From positions 22,714,349-22,778,348 of the forward strand of contig CM038702.1 in the NCBI GenBank assembly GCA_021613375.1: 64,000 nucleotides of DNA, read 5' to 3'. This DNA is from Megaleporinus macrocephalus. Taxonomy: Eukaryota; Chordata; Actinopteri; Characiformes; Anostomidae. Position numbers and translations under genes: made by a program. Positions 12,271 through 64,000 of this stretch are shown here, piece after piece. Below the pieces are notes generated by a model, which did no database searches, had not been told where the DNA came from, and saw nothing but the letters and a program-made list of their open reading frames with translations. Each line of letters begins with the position of its first letter. Within the stretch, counting starts at the first letter, position 1.

Positions 12271-14025
12271 CTCTAACTGTTCACTCACATAGTGAGAATT
12301 AGAATAGCTTAGACTGTTGCTGTCTGCTATCATCTCTCTCTCTTTCTCTCTCTCTCTCTGTCTCTGTCTTTCTCCTCTCTCTTCCTTCAAACCTTAACAA
12401 ACAGCCTGTCAGAGGATGTGTTTAGTTTTTGCTCTCCCTGTCATTTATGCTGCAGTGGTTCAGTATGTACTGAGTCTCTAACAGAACTTTATGTTCTTTA
12501 AGGTATAATCTCTCTTTAATCCCAGTGTTTTACAGTAATGAAGTATTTTTATCCTGCACTTCAAATACAATACCAATCTGATTTCCTCCCGACCCCAGAG
12601 GTGGTGGATCAGTCAAGACGTGTGGTACTTGTGGGCGATGGAAGCATGGCAATTAGCATCACGCCTAAATCCTGAGTAGTTAAAAAGGGTATTTGACCCA
12701 TGATGTTTAAAAAAAATATAATAATAAGCATCATCAAAATAGCAGCTGTATACGACAAAGCAAAAACCTTTCCTTTTTAAATGGATGGAAAGAGATTTTA
12801 GTGATTTTAAAGCATTTCAGTTATTCCTGTTATTATGAAATGTTCACACCATGTAAACCACAACTGATGTGCTCCAATGATTATTTTAAAAAAAAGAGAG
12901 AGAGAGAGAGGTTTTGTGAAGCACTCAGCCGCCCTCTTCTGTCTGTCAACAGGAATATAACCAATGCTTAATTTGTACCTCTCATATTTCAGGTACCTGT
13001 GTTCCACAACTTATTTATGTGGATCCACCACCTCTTTAACGTCTTTTTTTTGTAGGACACCAAAAACTATTCGTCCAGTGGCATCTCTGAGATTTTATGG
13101 TTGCAGCTCCTTACTGCAGTCATTAAAGCTAGGATTATTTTATTGTATAGATTGATGGTTAACTAGTAAATAGGACTCTTCACTCTGTTTGGGTGCTTGT
13201 TGAGATGCACACTTACTACATGATGACTTTACTGAAAAATTTGAATGGCATGATTTCCAGGCCGGTCTAAACAGATGTATGCTAATCTGGAGCTCTTCTG
13301 GCTGCTACCTAGTATGGTCAGCCTGGTTCCCTGGCATCCCAGCATCCAAACCACTGGTTTCTATCAGGAAAACATGAAGGAAAAGAAAATGTACTGTATT
13401 TTGTCTTTGCTTTATTAATAAGCAATAAGCAACGACATCACATAGAATCACATAAATTTTTTATGTGTAAAAGTAAAGTTTTATTTATAACTTTAACTTT
13501 GTTGAGTGTTTATGGGGAAAGTTGGGAAAATGGTTTTCCACACCGCTCTGTAAATGTGATACACATACCTTTTTTAGACTGTTATATACATTAATTCAAG
13601 CTTTACCATCATAAACTACTACTTCTGTCTACTACTAGTCTAAAATCATTGAGTGTGAGGAATTGTCGGTGTGTATACACCCTTTTACTGTTAATGGGGT
13701 TACATAAAGAAAAAAAGAAAAAAACAATGTTCTATAGGGAATCTTTGGAAGTGCTGGGAGCAGCTGCGTTTGGAAAAGAAGGGAGGAGGTCAGATGTGGT
13801 CAGAGGAGCTTCAGTTTGGAGGTGACGAATCACAGATTTACTTCTGACGAACGTCATTTTCACTTCAACACAACTGCTCCTGTGTGAGTGATGTAGGCCA
13901 GCTGTGGGCTGCTAAGACGTGCGTCTGCATCAGTTTGTTCTACACGCTCGTGCTGATGTGCTACACATGTATTTATTGTATTCGTTCTTTGTCATTTTCT
14001 CTCTGTTCTGTCTTCTCTTGTACAG
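12271..14025. other. Intergenic, nothing recognised
   Basis: Sequence between the furthest candidate tmcc3 polyadenylation signal and the SRCR relic. It contains a TC-rich run near 12335-12378. I see no gene in it. Confidence 0.5.
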
Positions 14026-14199
14026 ACAGTACAGGGTCTAATTAATGGAGGCAGTGGCTGTGCTGGGAGAGGGGAGATTCTTCACAGAGGACAGTGGGGA
14101 ACAGCGTGTGGTGATTACTGGAGTGTGAAAGATGCTGCAGTGCTGTGTAGAGAGCTGTGCTACGGAGAGGCTGGAGATGCTGTAGAGGCTGTAGAGTAA
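14026..14199 (+). pseudogene. Decayed SRCR-domain exon
   Basis: After a plausible acceptor (tcttgtacag, ending at 14025) the frame reads [18 protein letters not shown], then [20 protein letters not shown] and [18 protein letters not shown] before a TAA at 14197-14199. This is the first half of a scavenger-receptor cysteine-rich domain: the NGGS-C-GR-E-hRGQWGT-C core, the DYW block and the AAVLCREL block. An SRCR domain is about 100 residues, and the WLDD and final cysteine part is missing. I see no partner exons nearby. It is therefore most likely a stranded fragment of a DMBT1/CD163-like gene, although the visible part has no internal stop. Confidence 0.75.
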
Positions 14200-14639
14200 A
14201 GCTCACCGCGTACCAGTGTAGTGAGCTTGTCTAGACAAGAGTCCAGGGCTGAGTTTAGTTCCCTGTTCAGCCCTGCTAGGAAGGTGTGATGATCTGCTCT
14301 TGAAAGAGTAAAGCTGACTGAAATGAAAATGTGTAATCTTCACACTACACAAGGCTCACAGGTGTAATCTTTAAAACGAAGTTCATTAGTCAACGTTCAC
14401 AGTAGCTTTGGCTGACTGAGGCTCAGTTAAGGCTTCTAATTTCACACGGAAGTCACCAGCACTCCATCCCTACTGGCTGATCACCTGTGCATTCTGCTTG
14501 ACCTGCTCTCCTGGAAGTACTAGAGTTGAGCCACCAACATCTGCCACTATCTCTCACTTTGACAGAGAACCTAGGAGATGGTTCAAACTTTACATCACTA
14601 CCTCCTCAGTTAGAATATTTATGAAACAGATTCAAGCCG

Positions 14640-14946
14640 AGCTTCTTCTTGTATCTTGTCATATAATTTCATTAGCTTTGTCGTTTTCTCTCCATCCGGG
14701 GTCCACCAGAGGAGGATGGGTTCCTCCCTTGAGCCTGGGTTCATCTTAAGGTTTCTTCCTCTTACCAAAGGCTCTACGGGGGCTTGGATCCAGGATACCC
14801 TTTCTTAAAGCATGGACTCTTTTTTTGTCTCTATCATTCTTATTTCCTTTTTTTTCATGAACTGCTTTTCTGTAAAGCTGCTTTGAGACAACACCGGTTG
14901 TAAAAAGCGCTGTACAAATAAATGTTGATTGATTGATTGATTCTAA
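14640..14946 (+). mobile_element. LINE-type (L2-like) 3' tail
   Basis: Contains the teleost non-LTR tail pattern: gaggatgggttcctcccttg, then ggtttcttcctc, then aaagctgctttgagacaaca, then aaaagcgctgtacaaataaa, ending in a TTGA repeat. A second, shorter copy of the same tail lies at 55913-55980. The element may begin upstream near 14450; no coding part remains. Confidence 0.75.
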
Positions 14947-15482
14947 TACGGGATGTTTGACATCATTTTTACCTACCTTGACACTGAGCCCAGGTACTTA
15001 ATTAACAAAATATGTTTATTAACTTCACAGCTGTGTTACATCCCAAAGCAGTTAGTGTTAAGTTATATTGAGGAGCGTAAAGCTGGACCCACTGACAAGT
15101 CCTGGCAATATAATGGCTCAATTAATAGTATAATAATATTATTTTTTCTTTAAACAAAATCAAAGGAGTATCTGAATGAAAGAGGAGTAGGTGCTCAGGC
15201 CTCTCTTTTAGCAGACTAAAGAACATCCTTATCTCTGTAGTGTGTTAATGTAGCATTTCATAACCAAATGAAGCTTCTGCATTAAAGTGTCTTTTTATAG
15301 ATGAGAAGAAAAACAGTAGTAGTTTACTGCTTACTAATCCATACTTTAACTTTTGTCTTCCTTTTATTCACTTCATCTTTGAAAACTCATGGTCCAAGTA
15401 AAAGTAATTGGACACATTCTCTGCAGGGAATATATTTTCATGATCATTTCAGGGCCAATTTATATTTATTAAATATTTTATT

Positions 15483-15706
15483 AAACATATGGTCACTGTC
15501 CAAAGTAAAACATGTAATTTTACAGGGTGACCCAAATTATTCTCATTTTCAGTATAAATTAATGTAATTTAAAAAAGTTAATGAAGTTATTTCGGAGCAT
15601 TTATTTTGGTTATTTATCTTGATACAGTATATAATGAACAGCTATCTTGCTTAAAAAATACAGAAAAATATTTTTGGTACATGTTTTTCTATGGACAGTG
15701 CTGGTA
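15483..15706. mobile_element. Palindromic MITE-like element, copy C (degenerate)
   Basis: Left end atggtcactgtccaaagtaa and right end catgtttttctatggacagt are recognisable versions of the family's inverted termini. The interior is shorter and diverged. Confidence 0.45.
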
Positions 15707-16469
15707 TTGATTCCGCTTACAGAAGTACAGAAGTGTGCCTCTCTGCTTTGTGTCTGCACTTGCAACTCACAACCACCAGAGGGTACACAGTGACCGCCTT
15801 CCCTCCCATGGTCAAATACGTTATCAAGGATGGCTCATACATATTTCAGTGTGACCACTCGACAGACCACTGAGTAGTCCATTTATTTTTAGGTAGAGGA
15901 CATTTGAGGTCATGTTAAATACTAGATTTTTCAAAACCTCCCTCAGTAACTACTAACAATTACTATAAACAGAAGCCTTGTTCTGATCCATATTTCCCCT
16001 TTTATATCAAATGGCTCTAGTGTTAATGTTAACCACCTGATCAGCTTCCTTTCAAACATAAGCTTATCAAATTACATTAGAAAAAAGTGTAAGAACATTT
16101 TGGCAGAAACACATAGACGAGCCAAAACTTCAAATATAAAAATGATACTTTATTCATCTTTGGTCATATCACTGTATAGGGTCATATAAATATGGCACAT
16201 AGCTTTTCTTTGGTATAGAAGTTATTTTCTATATACAGCTTTCTATTACAGTCTAGAATAACCAAGTAAATAGTGGGCAGTTAGTGGTTTTGGTCTATCA
16301 TCTATGTAAGAGTAAATCCAGTGTGGTAGAATTTAGTGTCTATTCAAGACTCAATTCAAGACCAAGAGCCTCATTTATAAAACATTTATAAGCACGTATT
16401 AAATATTAAAATGTGACATGAGATGTAAATTTAATGTAGGAATGTACATAAACCAATGCAAGTTTCCAC

Positions 16470-16640
16470 TCGGACAGACATTACAGTGTCCTTTCAACAC
16501 TGCTGTTATAAATCAGCCATATGCAAATTCTTAAGATGCATCTTCAGACGTCTGGTTCTGTCACCACCACTGTGAACAATTCTGACTGAGTGTCTCTAGA
16601 ACTAGCATTTCAATCCAAACCACTCTAAGCTAGTTTGTTT
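16470..16640 (+). repeat. Dispersed repeat, copy 1
   Basis: Contains agacgtctggttctgtcacc and accaccactgtgaa, followed by ttctgact and a segment ending in accactct. The same ordered blocks recur near 58715-58850. Probably an old DNA-element relic of unknown class. Confidence 0.55.
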
Positions 16641-16910
16641 AAATTTAAACAATTTAATTATACATAGATTTTCAAAAACTGGTGGACATTCAGAATGAAA
16701 TTATGCAGTATGCTTTATAAATAAGGCCCCAAGTGTTTCCCAGTCCTGCTCTTCAAGGCACTTTCCTTCACTGGCACACCATTCACACTCACAAAAAAAA
16801 CTGACCCACGCTTTAATTCCTCACTGCAATAACTATATAATTATATATGACTTTCATAATATTTAGAGCATTATTAGTAGTCTTAGTAAAAGAAGAAACT
16901 GTTTGTTTGA

Positions 16911-16916
16911 TTTATT
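16911..16916 (-). terminator. Candidate laminin polyadenylation signal
   Basis: TTTATT on the plus strand (AATAAA on the coding strand), about 0.9 kb after the laminin stop. It is one of several weak possibilities (ATTAAA-type sites also occur nearby). Confidence 0.25.
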
Positions 16917-17145
16917 TAAAATCAACAAAACGTACCTTCTTGATGAGTCGTCAGAATTTGCACAATGCATAGTTGGAAAAGAGCGCTGCATATTCAGCAA
17001 TCCTTTTAACCACATACTGTTACCACATGTTTTTAATGTCTTTTATGAGTTTCCTAGTTAAAGGCTATTCATAGATTGTTAGTGTATTATTGTTAAAGCT
17101 GCACTTTGTACTATGAAGTCCAGAGGAGACAGCATAATAAAACAT

Positions 17146-17146
<1 letters not shown>

Positions 17147-17186
<40 letters not shown>
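17147..17186. repeat. GT microsatellite
   Basis: About 20 uninterrupted GT units in the presumed laminin 3' UTR (CA units in the mRNA). Confidence 0.95.
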
Positions 17187-17190
<4 letters not shown>

Positions 17191-17831
17191 TTGTTTGTGA
17201 AAACTGCCGTAGAATCGCTGTGTAAAGCCTCAAATAACAAATATAAAGTCTGAGCCAACACCACCCTGTTTTTTTGGACTGTGTCATACATCTTCAAAAA
17301 TCACACGCACCAAAAAGTATATCAATGTTTTGGTCTCAAATGGAAAATCAATATTACAATGATGAAGATATGAAGACAAAATTACAAACGTTGACTGAGT
17401 TCTCTTTGAATGCTCTATCAATGCTCCTACAATCAGCAGATTCAAGCACTTGAAGAAAGGATCTGAAGAGTTATAGTAATTGTTGAGTTCTCAATTACTC
17501 ATCAAAGTAATTTGTAGATCAAAGAGCATCATTACATTACTAGACCACTAATACTGAATGTGGCATCCTCGTGTAAGACTGTTAGTAGACTAATAAGCCT
17601 GCAGTTTAAAGTGTTAAACTAATGGAGTGCTTGTTAATAAGCTGAGGAGTTGAGTCAGGTGTGACACTACAATGTTTACTGCAGCTGCACTCAAGGACCA
17701 GGACTGGGACACATTTGCTTAAGAGAAGACGAAGAGTGTGGAAGCTATTATTAATGTGCTTTTTGGCCCACATCACAAGAGGCTTACTCCCAGAATCTAA
17801 GTTGAATTCAACAGAAAAAGGCTAGGTGCAG

Positions 17832-59192
<41,361 letters not shown>

Positions 59193-59309
59193 CGTTGCAG
59201 CAGTTAAAACTCAGGCTCTATGAAATCTCGCCCAGTGTGAGTGAAGTAAATAGGTAATTATGGTCCGTATGCCATTGTGCACTGACACCCAGCGCAGAGG
59301 ATCTTTCAG

Positions 59310-59400
59310 TTAGGACACTATAAGAGAGAAGTCAGTCCTTCCTCAGTGTATTACAACTCCAGTGCTGCTCCTCCTTTCACTGTGGGTGGGGTTTCTTCAC
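59310..59400 (-). promoter_or_regulatory. Weak promoter candidate for the laminin gene
   Basis: On the coding strand a TATA-like CTCTTATAGTG (59316-59326) lies about 125 bases upstream of the ATG, and a CCCCACCCAC box lies about 65 bases further upstream (59386-59395). Assigned from position and motifs only; an upstream noncoding exon cannot be excluded. Confidence 0.3.
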
Positions 59401-62379
59401 CAACACAACTGGTGTTTAAACTCTACCAGCTCTGTGTTCTGCATGACCTCAGAACATCGCCTGAGCTGAAGACCGCTCTGTTTACAGAGTCTGATCTCAA
59501 AAAAACCTGAACTGAATTACTGAATTTTACTATCAGGTTTAGCAATCACGAGCGATCTGTCAAAATCTATCTGAGGCAATTCTGGGCAGTAGGCTGCTGG
59601 GCAGATGTGAGGCATGCAGGCTAGTATAGAGCCAGATCCTGAGCAATTCTGCCTCCTGTGTAGATTTGTAAAGCAATTCTGGGATGAGTGTTTTGTCCCA
59701 ACAGTGCAGATTTGGGTCAACATCCATCAGTTTTACTTACTTTACAGTATGTGGGCCAGATCCGGGCTGAGGACCCAGCTGCATACCGGGCTAGGGTAAG
59801 AATGGGCTTTCTGATAGATTGATAGATAAATAGATCTTTATTGATCCCTTTGGGAGGGTTCCCTCAGGGAAATTAAGATTCCAGTAGCATCACAATAAAT
59901 CACAATAAACACACAAGAAACATATGAAAGGAATATAAATTTAAAAATCCAATGTACAAAAAAAGAAAAGAAAAAGAAAAATCGAACTGGGGAGGTATTG
60001 CATGCTATTATTACACTTGTTTAATGTTACCGATGTTATTGCACTTGTTTAATGTTAACTGTTAACAGTTAACACTAGTGTTATTGCACTTAGTCCGGTT
60101 GTGTCATTACCAATCAATCTGTTTTAACATTAGATGATTCCAGGGAGTGAATAAAAAGGTCTGATAATCTAGATCTTTGCCATCAGGACATACATAGATC
60201 TACTTTCGATGACTGTAGCAAGTAGGTGACAGCATTATGGTCTGGGCAACGTGTGTGTGGCATTTTCTGGGTCCACTCATCCATGTGGAAGGCATCCGCA
60301 ACTCACCTGGGTAAGAATACATCTTTGCTGATTTATGAACTTTTAAACTTTTAATGAACTTTTATTTCTTTTAATTTGTGTCTATTTTACAGACAGACAG
60401 CCTAACTTCGGAACAAGTTTATTTTTAGGAACCCCCCTCCCAAAAAAATCTCCCATGACCCCCTGTATTTTGTACCTTGCATTTGTATTAATGTTAGATG
60501 CTAGTGGATGCATATATAGCACTTATTTGTATACAGCAATAGAAAGTTTGTTATTCATTAAAAGTAAATTATGTATGGGGGTCCAATTCGCTTCCTTGCA
60601 CTGGAGCCCACAAGATCCTAGTTACACCACAAAAACAAATGTTTCTTTTTTCTGATAAAGAATTCACACTTTCCTATTTTTGCATAAAGCATGAAATATT
60701 GCCCTCTACTGGTGAAATGTTGTTACTGAGAAATGTTAAGATGGACCAGGGTTGTGTCTGTAATGTCATAATTAACACTAATAATTAACCCTGTTTGGCT
60801 GTTTTATGAAAGCAGTGTAGACCTGTTCAGGAAAAAAAGCAGAAGCCCTGTAGCACAGTGAAAAAAGAGACCGCGCAGGCAACAAGGCAGAGAGACAACA
60901 GCCTTCAGTTTCAGAAACAGATCAGCTTATCAAAGCCTCATATCAGAGCCAAACTTGAGTAAAAGTAAAGAATTATTAATCAGAATTTGATGCAGTGACA
61001 AAACAAATAAGTGAACTTTTTCATTTTATGATGATATGAATAAAACCAAGAAATGTAAATGCACAGAAACTTGACCACTTAACAGGAGAACAAGATCTCC
61101 TGGTGTTCTAATTTGAGGGTCTAAATCAGGGCTGACCAATGTGAAGCTTGAAGACAGAAGTTGACACATGGGAGCTTTTTTATATGGCCTTCATTAAAGT
61201 CACTTTATCTCTCGCAGCATGAAAAAGCAAACATTTTTATACTGAACATAGAGTGTTAAATTGTTATTTTTACATTATAATTTAATTTTTGTCACTACAT
61301 AGATGTAACATACATAGATGTAATGCTGCAAAACAAAACAAAGATTTAAGGAGCTAGATTTAAATGCTACCTTTATTTACATAGTTACATGCATATTCTG
61401 GGCTCTTCTGGTCTAAACAAAAATGTAAGGAGTAAAAAGTATGTTTCCAAAAGGTAACTAGGTAAAAGTAGAATTATTTAATTATAAATCATATATGCAT
61501 GCTACCATATACAGGTCTATATTTGAATACATGGCTTATTATTCAATAAAGCCCATGAAAAACAAACTGTGCAGGAGAAGCTTACTTACAACCGCACAGC
61601 TGTTGACCTCCCTTCTCAGTCAGGGTTTTAAATCCTTGGCAATGTATCGTTGTTGCAAAATACAAACTAATATCTGAAACAGGCAAAGTTGCCACACTTT
61701 ACAGCCCTGTTTACAGCCCTGTTGCAATTTCAGTGCTCACCATACGATTAAGATACAAGCAGCCCCCTAAAAACATTTTAGGGTTTTGCTTGTTGTTCCT
61801 GATCACATTCTCTTTCTCTTTGGTAGATTTTTGTTAAGATTTCTTTTTGCAGTTTTCCAGGTTTCATTTGTGAAATACAGGACAGGTTTGACCCCCCCAG
61901 ATTAAATTACGTGGCTAAATAAACTGAGCTGCTGCTCTACTACATACATATTTATACATGTTTTTAATAATAAGTGTATGAACGCTCTGCTTTCTGTCAG
62001 GCCAGCTGGCATTCAATGTCAATTCATTCAATTAACCTGTAAGTAACAACAAAAATGATGAAGTAGATAAAAAGAAGCAAATTAAACAAAGGAGGCAAAA
62101 ATATTAAAACTGGTTATTTATTTATTTATTGAGAAAAATTATCTAATATTAGATATCTGTGAATGGCAAAAGTATGTGAAGTATGTGATTTATAAACAGC
62201 TTCAAATGTTACTGATATCTCTTATAAATGTCAAACTTTATATTTTTATTACTGTCACACCACAGGACGTTTCGCATATTTACCTTAAAATAAAGTAAAA
62301 CAGTTACATCTGGCATTACTGGCACAACTTTTAGGTAGAAAAACATATCTTAATAAATATTTTTTATCATGTCACCCAC
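59401..62379. other. Intergenic between the laminin start and the ACOT 3' end
   Basis: AT-rich. Holds a region with recurring caattctg and gccagatcc words (about 59575-59780), a LINE tail (59811-59890), and otherwise nothing I can assign. Open frames at 60455 and 61495 resemble no known protein. Confidence 0.5.
59811..59890 (-). mobile_element. LINE-type 3' tail, minus strand
   Basis: The coding strand reads TTAATTTCCCTGAGGGAACC, then GGGATCAATAAAGATCTA and a degenerate ATCT repeat, the standard 3' end of several teleost non-LTR elements. No coding part is recognised. Confidence 0.65.
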
Positions 62380-62626
62380 ATATCGTCACTGTCCAATGAA
62401 AAAAATGTATCTCCATTTGGTCAAATTTGTGGGTGTTGAACACACCAATGGTGGTTTACATTGTTTTTAAATTTCATGATGAATGGACCAAATAGAAGTG
62501 CTCCAAAACAGATTAGAAAAAATTCTAGTTACATTGACTTGCATTGAAAGTAAGGTGTTTTTGGTCTCTCCTGTAAAGTTGCAATTTTGGAGATACTTGT
62601 TTTTCATTGGACAGCGACAATATATA
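62380..62626. mobile_element. Palindromic MITE-like element, copy A (best preserved)
   Basis: The left end atcgtcactgtccaatgaaa and the right end tttcattggacagcgacaat are inverted; over about 35 bases, including the inner gtatctcca/tggagatac, only about four positions differ. About 247 bp, no coding frame. Confidence 0.75.
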
Positions 62627-62729
62627 GTATGTAATAGCACGTCAGCACTTCCACATGATTTTCTTCCACATGAGGTTTAAATGGTTAAAGATGTGAACAG
62701 AGTCAAACAGAGTGGTCTCATACTCTTTT

Positions 62730-62740
62730 TATTATAAAAC
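62730..62740 (-). terminator. Candidate ACOT polyadenylation signal
   Basis: The coding strand reads ATAATAAAAAG about 630 bases after the ACOT stop codon. Motif only. Confidence 0.3.
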
Positions 62741-63366
62741 ACATTCCAGTCATCCCTATACAAGATTCTTGTAAAAGGTAGACAGTTCTGTGGTTTCTGG
62801 CACTAACAACTCTTATACTGTAGTGTTTACTTGTGAGTTAGACCTGCCTATGCAGGAAATATCCATAACAGTCCATAATCACCTTCCAGTGGCTGTTGAG
62901 GTGGATTAATGAATAAAGGATAACAGAGACAGTCTGCAGGCACTAACTGTGATCTTTAACATCCTAACTCAAAATCGGAAAGGTCACATGAGAACATTTT
63001 TAAAAGAAATAACTGTGTTAATACTATCTTTTCTGAACAGATTTGAGAAATGTTCTCTATTTAAACACCTCCAGACTTCCAAGTCCAACAAACTGAAAAG
63101 TGCAATAAAGTGAATGCTCAGTTCAAACTCCTCAAATGCTAAGACAAATGTTAAAGTATATCATTAGCTATGAAGAGAAGTAGTGTAAACCAAAGGAAAG
63201 ACTCACGCTATTGTGTTAAGTGAGTAAGTGCCTGTTTTTGCTGCAGTGGCTGGACGTACATGCTGCTATGACGTTGCAGAAAATCATGGAGTGATCAATA
63301 GAACTACCTAAAGGAACCTTTAAAGAACAGATAAAGGTGATAAACTTTTCCAGACTGATAATGGCA

Positions 63367-63488
63367 CTACAGTTTAGCCTGTGGGGCAGCATGGTAGAGG
63401 TGTTGTTGTAGAAAGGCTAGAATTTTCTCCCACGAGTCCTCCTGTGCGTCTGCATGCGGTTTGGTCTGTCCACCCCAGAGCATGATCA
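63367..63488 (-). CDS. Acyl-CoA thioesterase (ACOT/BAAT family), terminal exon
   Basis: Hydrolyses acyl-CoA thioesters (or conjugates bile acids, in BAAT). After the acceptor ctttatag the exon reads IMLWGGQTKPHADAQEDSWE, then KILAFLQQHLYHAAPQAKL and TAG (63367-63369). The WGG-x-K-x-HAxAQ-x-xW block and the following helix match the C-terminus of ACOT1/2/4 and BAAT. The final AKL is a type 1 peroxisomal signal, pointing to a peroxisomal member. The catalytic Ser-Asp-His residues lie in exons beyond the window. I find no upstream exon between 63489 and 64000. Confidence 0.85.
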
Positions 63489-64000
63489 CTATAAAGAAAA
63501 ACATGAACCCAATCAGAAGTTAGAAAGCAAGAACTGGGTGTAAGCAGCTGCACACAGTTTCTGTTGGAACAAAACATTGCATCTTCATTGTTGTTGCTTC
63601 TATCTATTTATTTATCTATTATCTATTATTTTACACCGTGTATGTTTTTTCATAAAGAATAAATTAACAAAAGGTTAAAACATTACTTGGAAACAGTCCC
63701 TGCATCCCTTTTACAGGAAGCAGATAAACCCAACTCAGAGTTAAGCTTAACTACTAAAATTCCTCTTTTTAAATAGTGAAAACGTAGGAGATTTTTTACG
63801 AGGTAGTTTAACATGTGTCTTTTAGCAGCTTGTCCGCTGTGACATCACTATCTGTTGTGACCAGTATTGTGTAAAGACTCGAATTCGATCAGAAGAAAAA
63901 AGCCTTGTATTCTAATCTGCCAGTTTTCTGCTGATGAAAATGAAAATGGTCAACCACTCAATCCACACGACATGAGGTGTCAAATCGCAACAAATAAATC
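63489..64000 (-). other. ACOT intron at the window edge
   Basis: Sequence upstream of the ACOT terminal exon on the minus strand. I see no exon of the gene (in particular not the catalytic-His segment), so it is probably intron continuing past the window. Confidence 0.55.

Larger units (their letters stand above)
14947..16910. other. Intergenic between SRCR/LINE relics and the laminin 3' end
   Basis: AT-rich. Holds a degenerate MITE copy (15483-15706) and one copy of a dispersed repeat (about 16470-16640) also present at 58.7 kb. The frame at 15691-15873 matches nothing I know. Confidence 0.5.

Overview
The window is vertebrate, almost certainly teleost fish, nuclear DNA. Exons are small and bounded by GT-AG introns. 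The introns are full of dinucleotide repeats and of degenerate Tc1-like, LINE-type, tRNA-SINE-type and palindromic non-autonomous elements typical of teleosts. I cannot name the species.

Three protein-coding genes are visible. (1) Plus strand, 3285-9224: the last four coding exons of a TMCC-family gene (transmembrane and coiled-coil domain protein), best matched to TMCC3. It encodes an ER-type two-pass C-terminal anchor preceded by coiled coils. (2) Minus strand, 59192-17832: a laminin beta subunit. I rebuilt all 33 coding exons by hand. Every junction keeps phase and the total is 5319 nt (1772 residues plus stop), the length expected for a full laminin beta chain: signal peptide, LN domain, LE repeats, LF domain, second LE array, coiled coil, cysteine-rich beta knob, coiled coil and a C-terminal cysteine. 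It is of the beta1/beta2/beta4 class, but I could not fix the paralogue. (3) Minus strand, 63488-63367: the terminal exon of an acyl-CoA thioesterase of the ACOT/BAAT family, ending in the peroxisomal signal Ala-Lys-Leu. The rest of that gene lies beyond the window. tmcc3 and the laminin gene are tail to tail, about 8.6 kb apart; the laminin and ACOT genes lie head to tail on the minus strand.

The tmcc3-laminin gap (9225-17831) holds the presumed long tmcc3 3' UTR, a decayed SRCR-domain exon, a LINE 3' tail and two copies of a palindromic MITE-like family. The laminin introns hold most of the other mobile DNA: a degenerate Tc1-like element (about 22.0-22.96 kb), a tRNA-SINE-like element (25.4-25.7 kb), a 25-bp minisatellite of roughly 35 units flanked by a duplicated 147-bp block (27.6-29.9 kb), a LINE pol relic (36.1-36.4 kb), a probable solo LTR (39.20-39.66 kb), two large GA/TC tracts, a second TIR element (52.76-53.44 kb) and a nest of Tc1-type relics (55.3-56.8 kb). 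The laminin upstream region (59.2-63.4 kb) has a weak promoter candidate, a LINE tail and another full MITE copy.

The three genes do not form a pathway. The laminin is an extracellular basement-membrane subunit, TMCC3 an ER membrane protein and the ACOT a peroxisomal enzyme. I found no sign of a wholly new system. The most unusual material is the set of uncharacterised repeats, a hidden splice-site choice in laminin exon 2, repeats abutting splice sites, and dinucleotide repeats that code for part of TMCC3.
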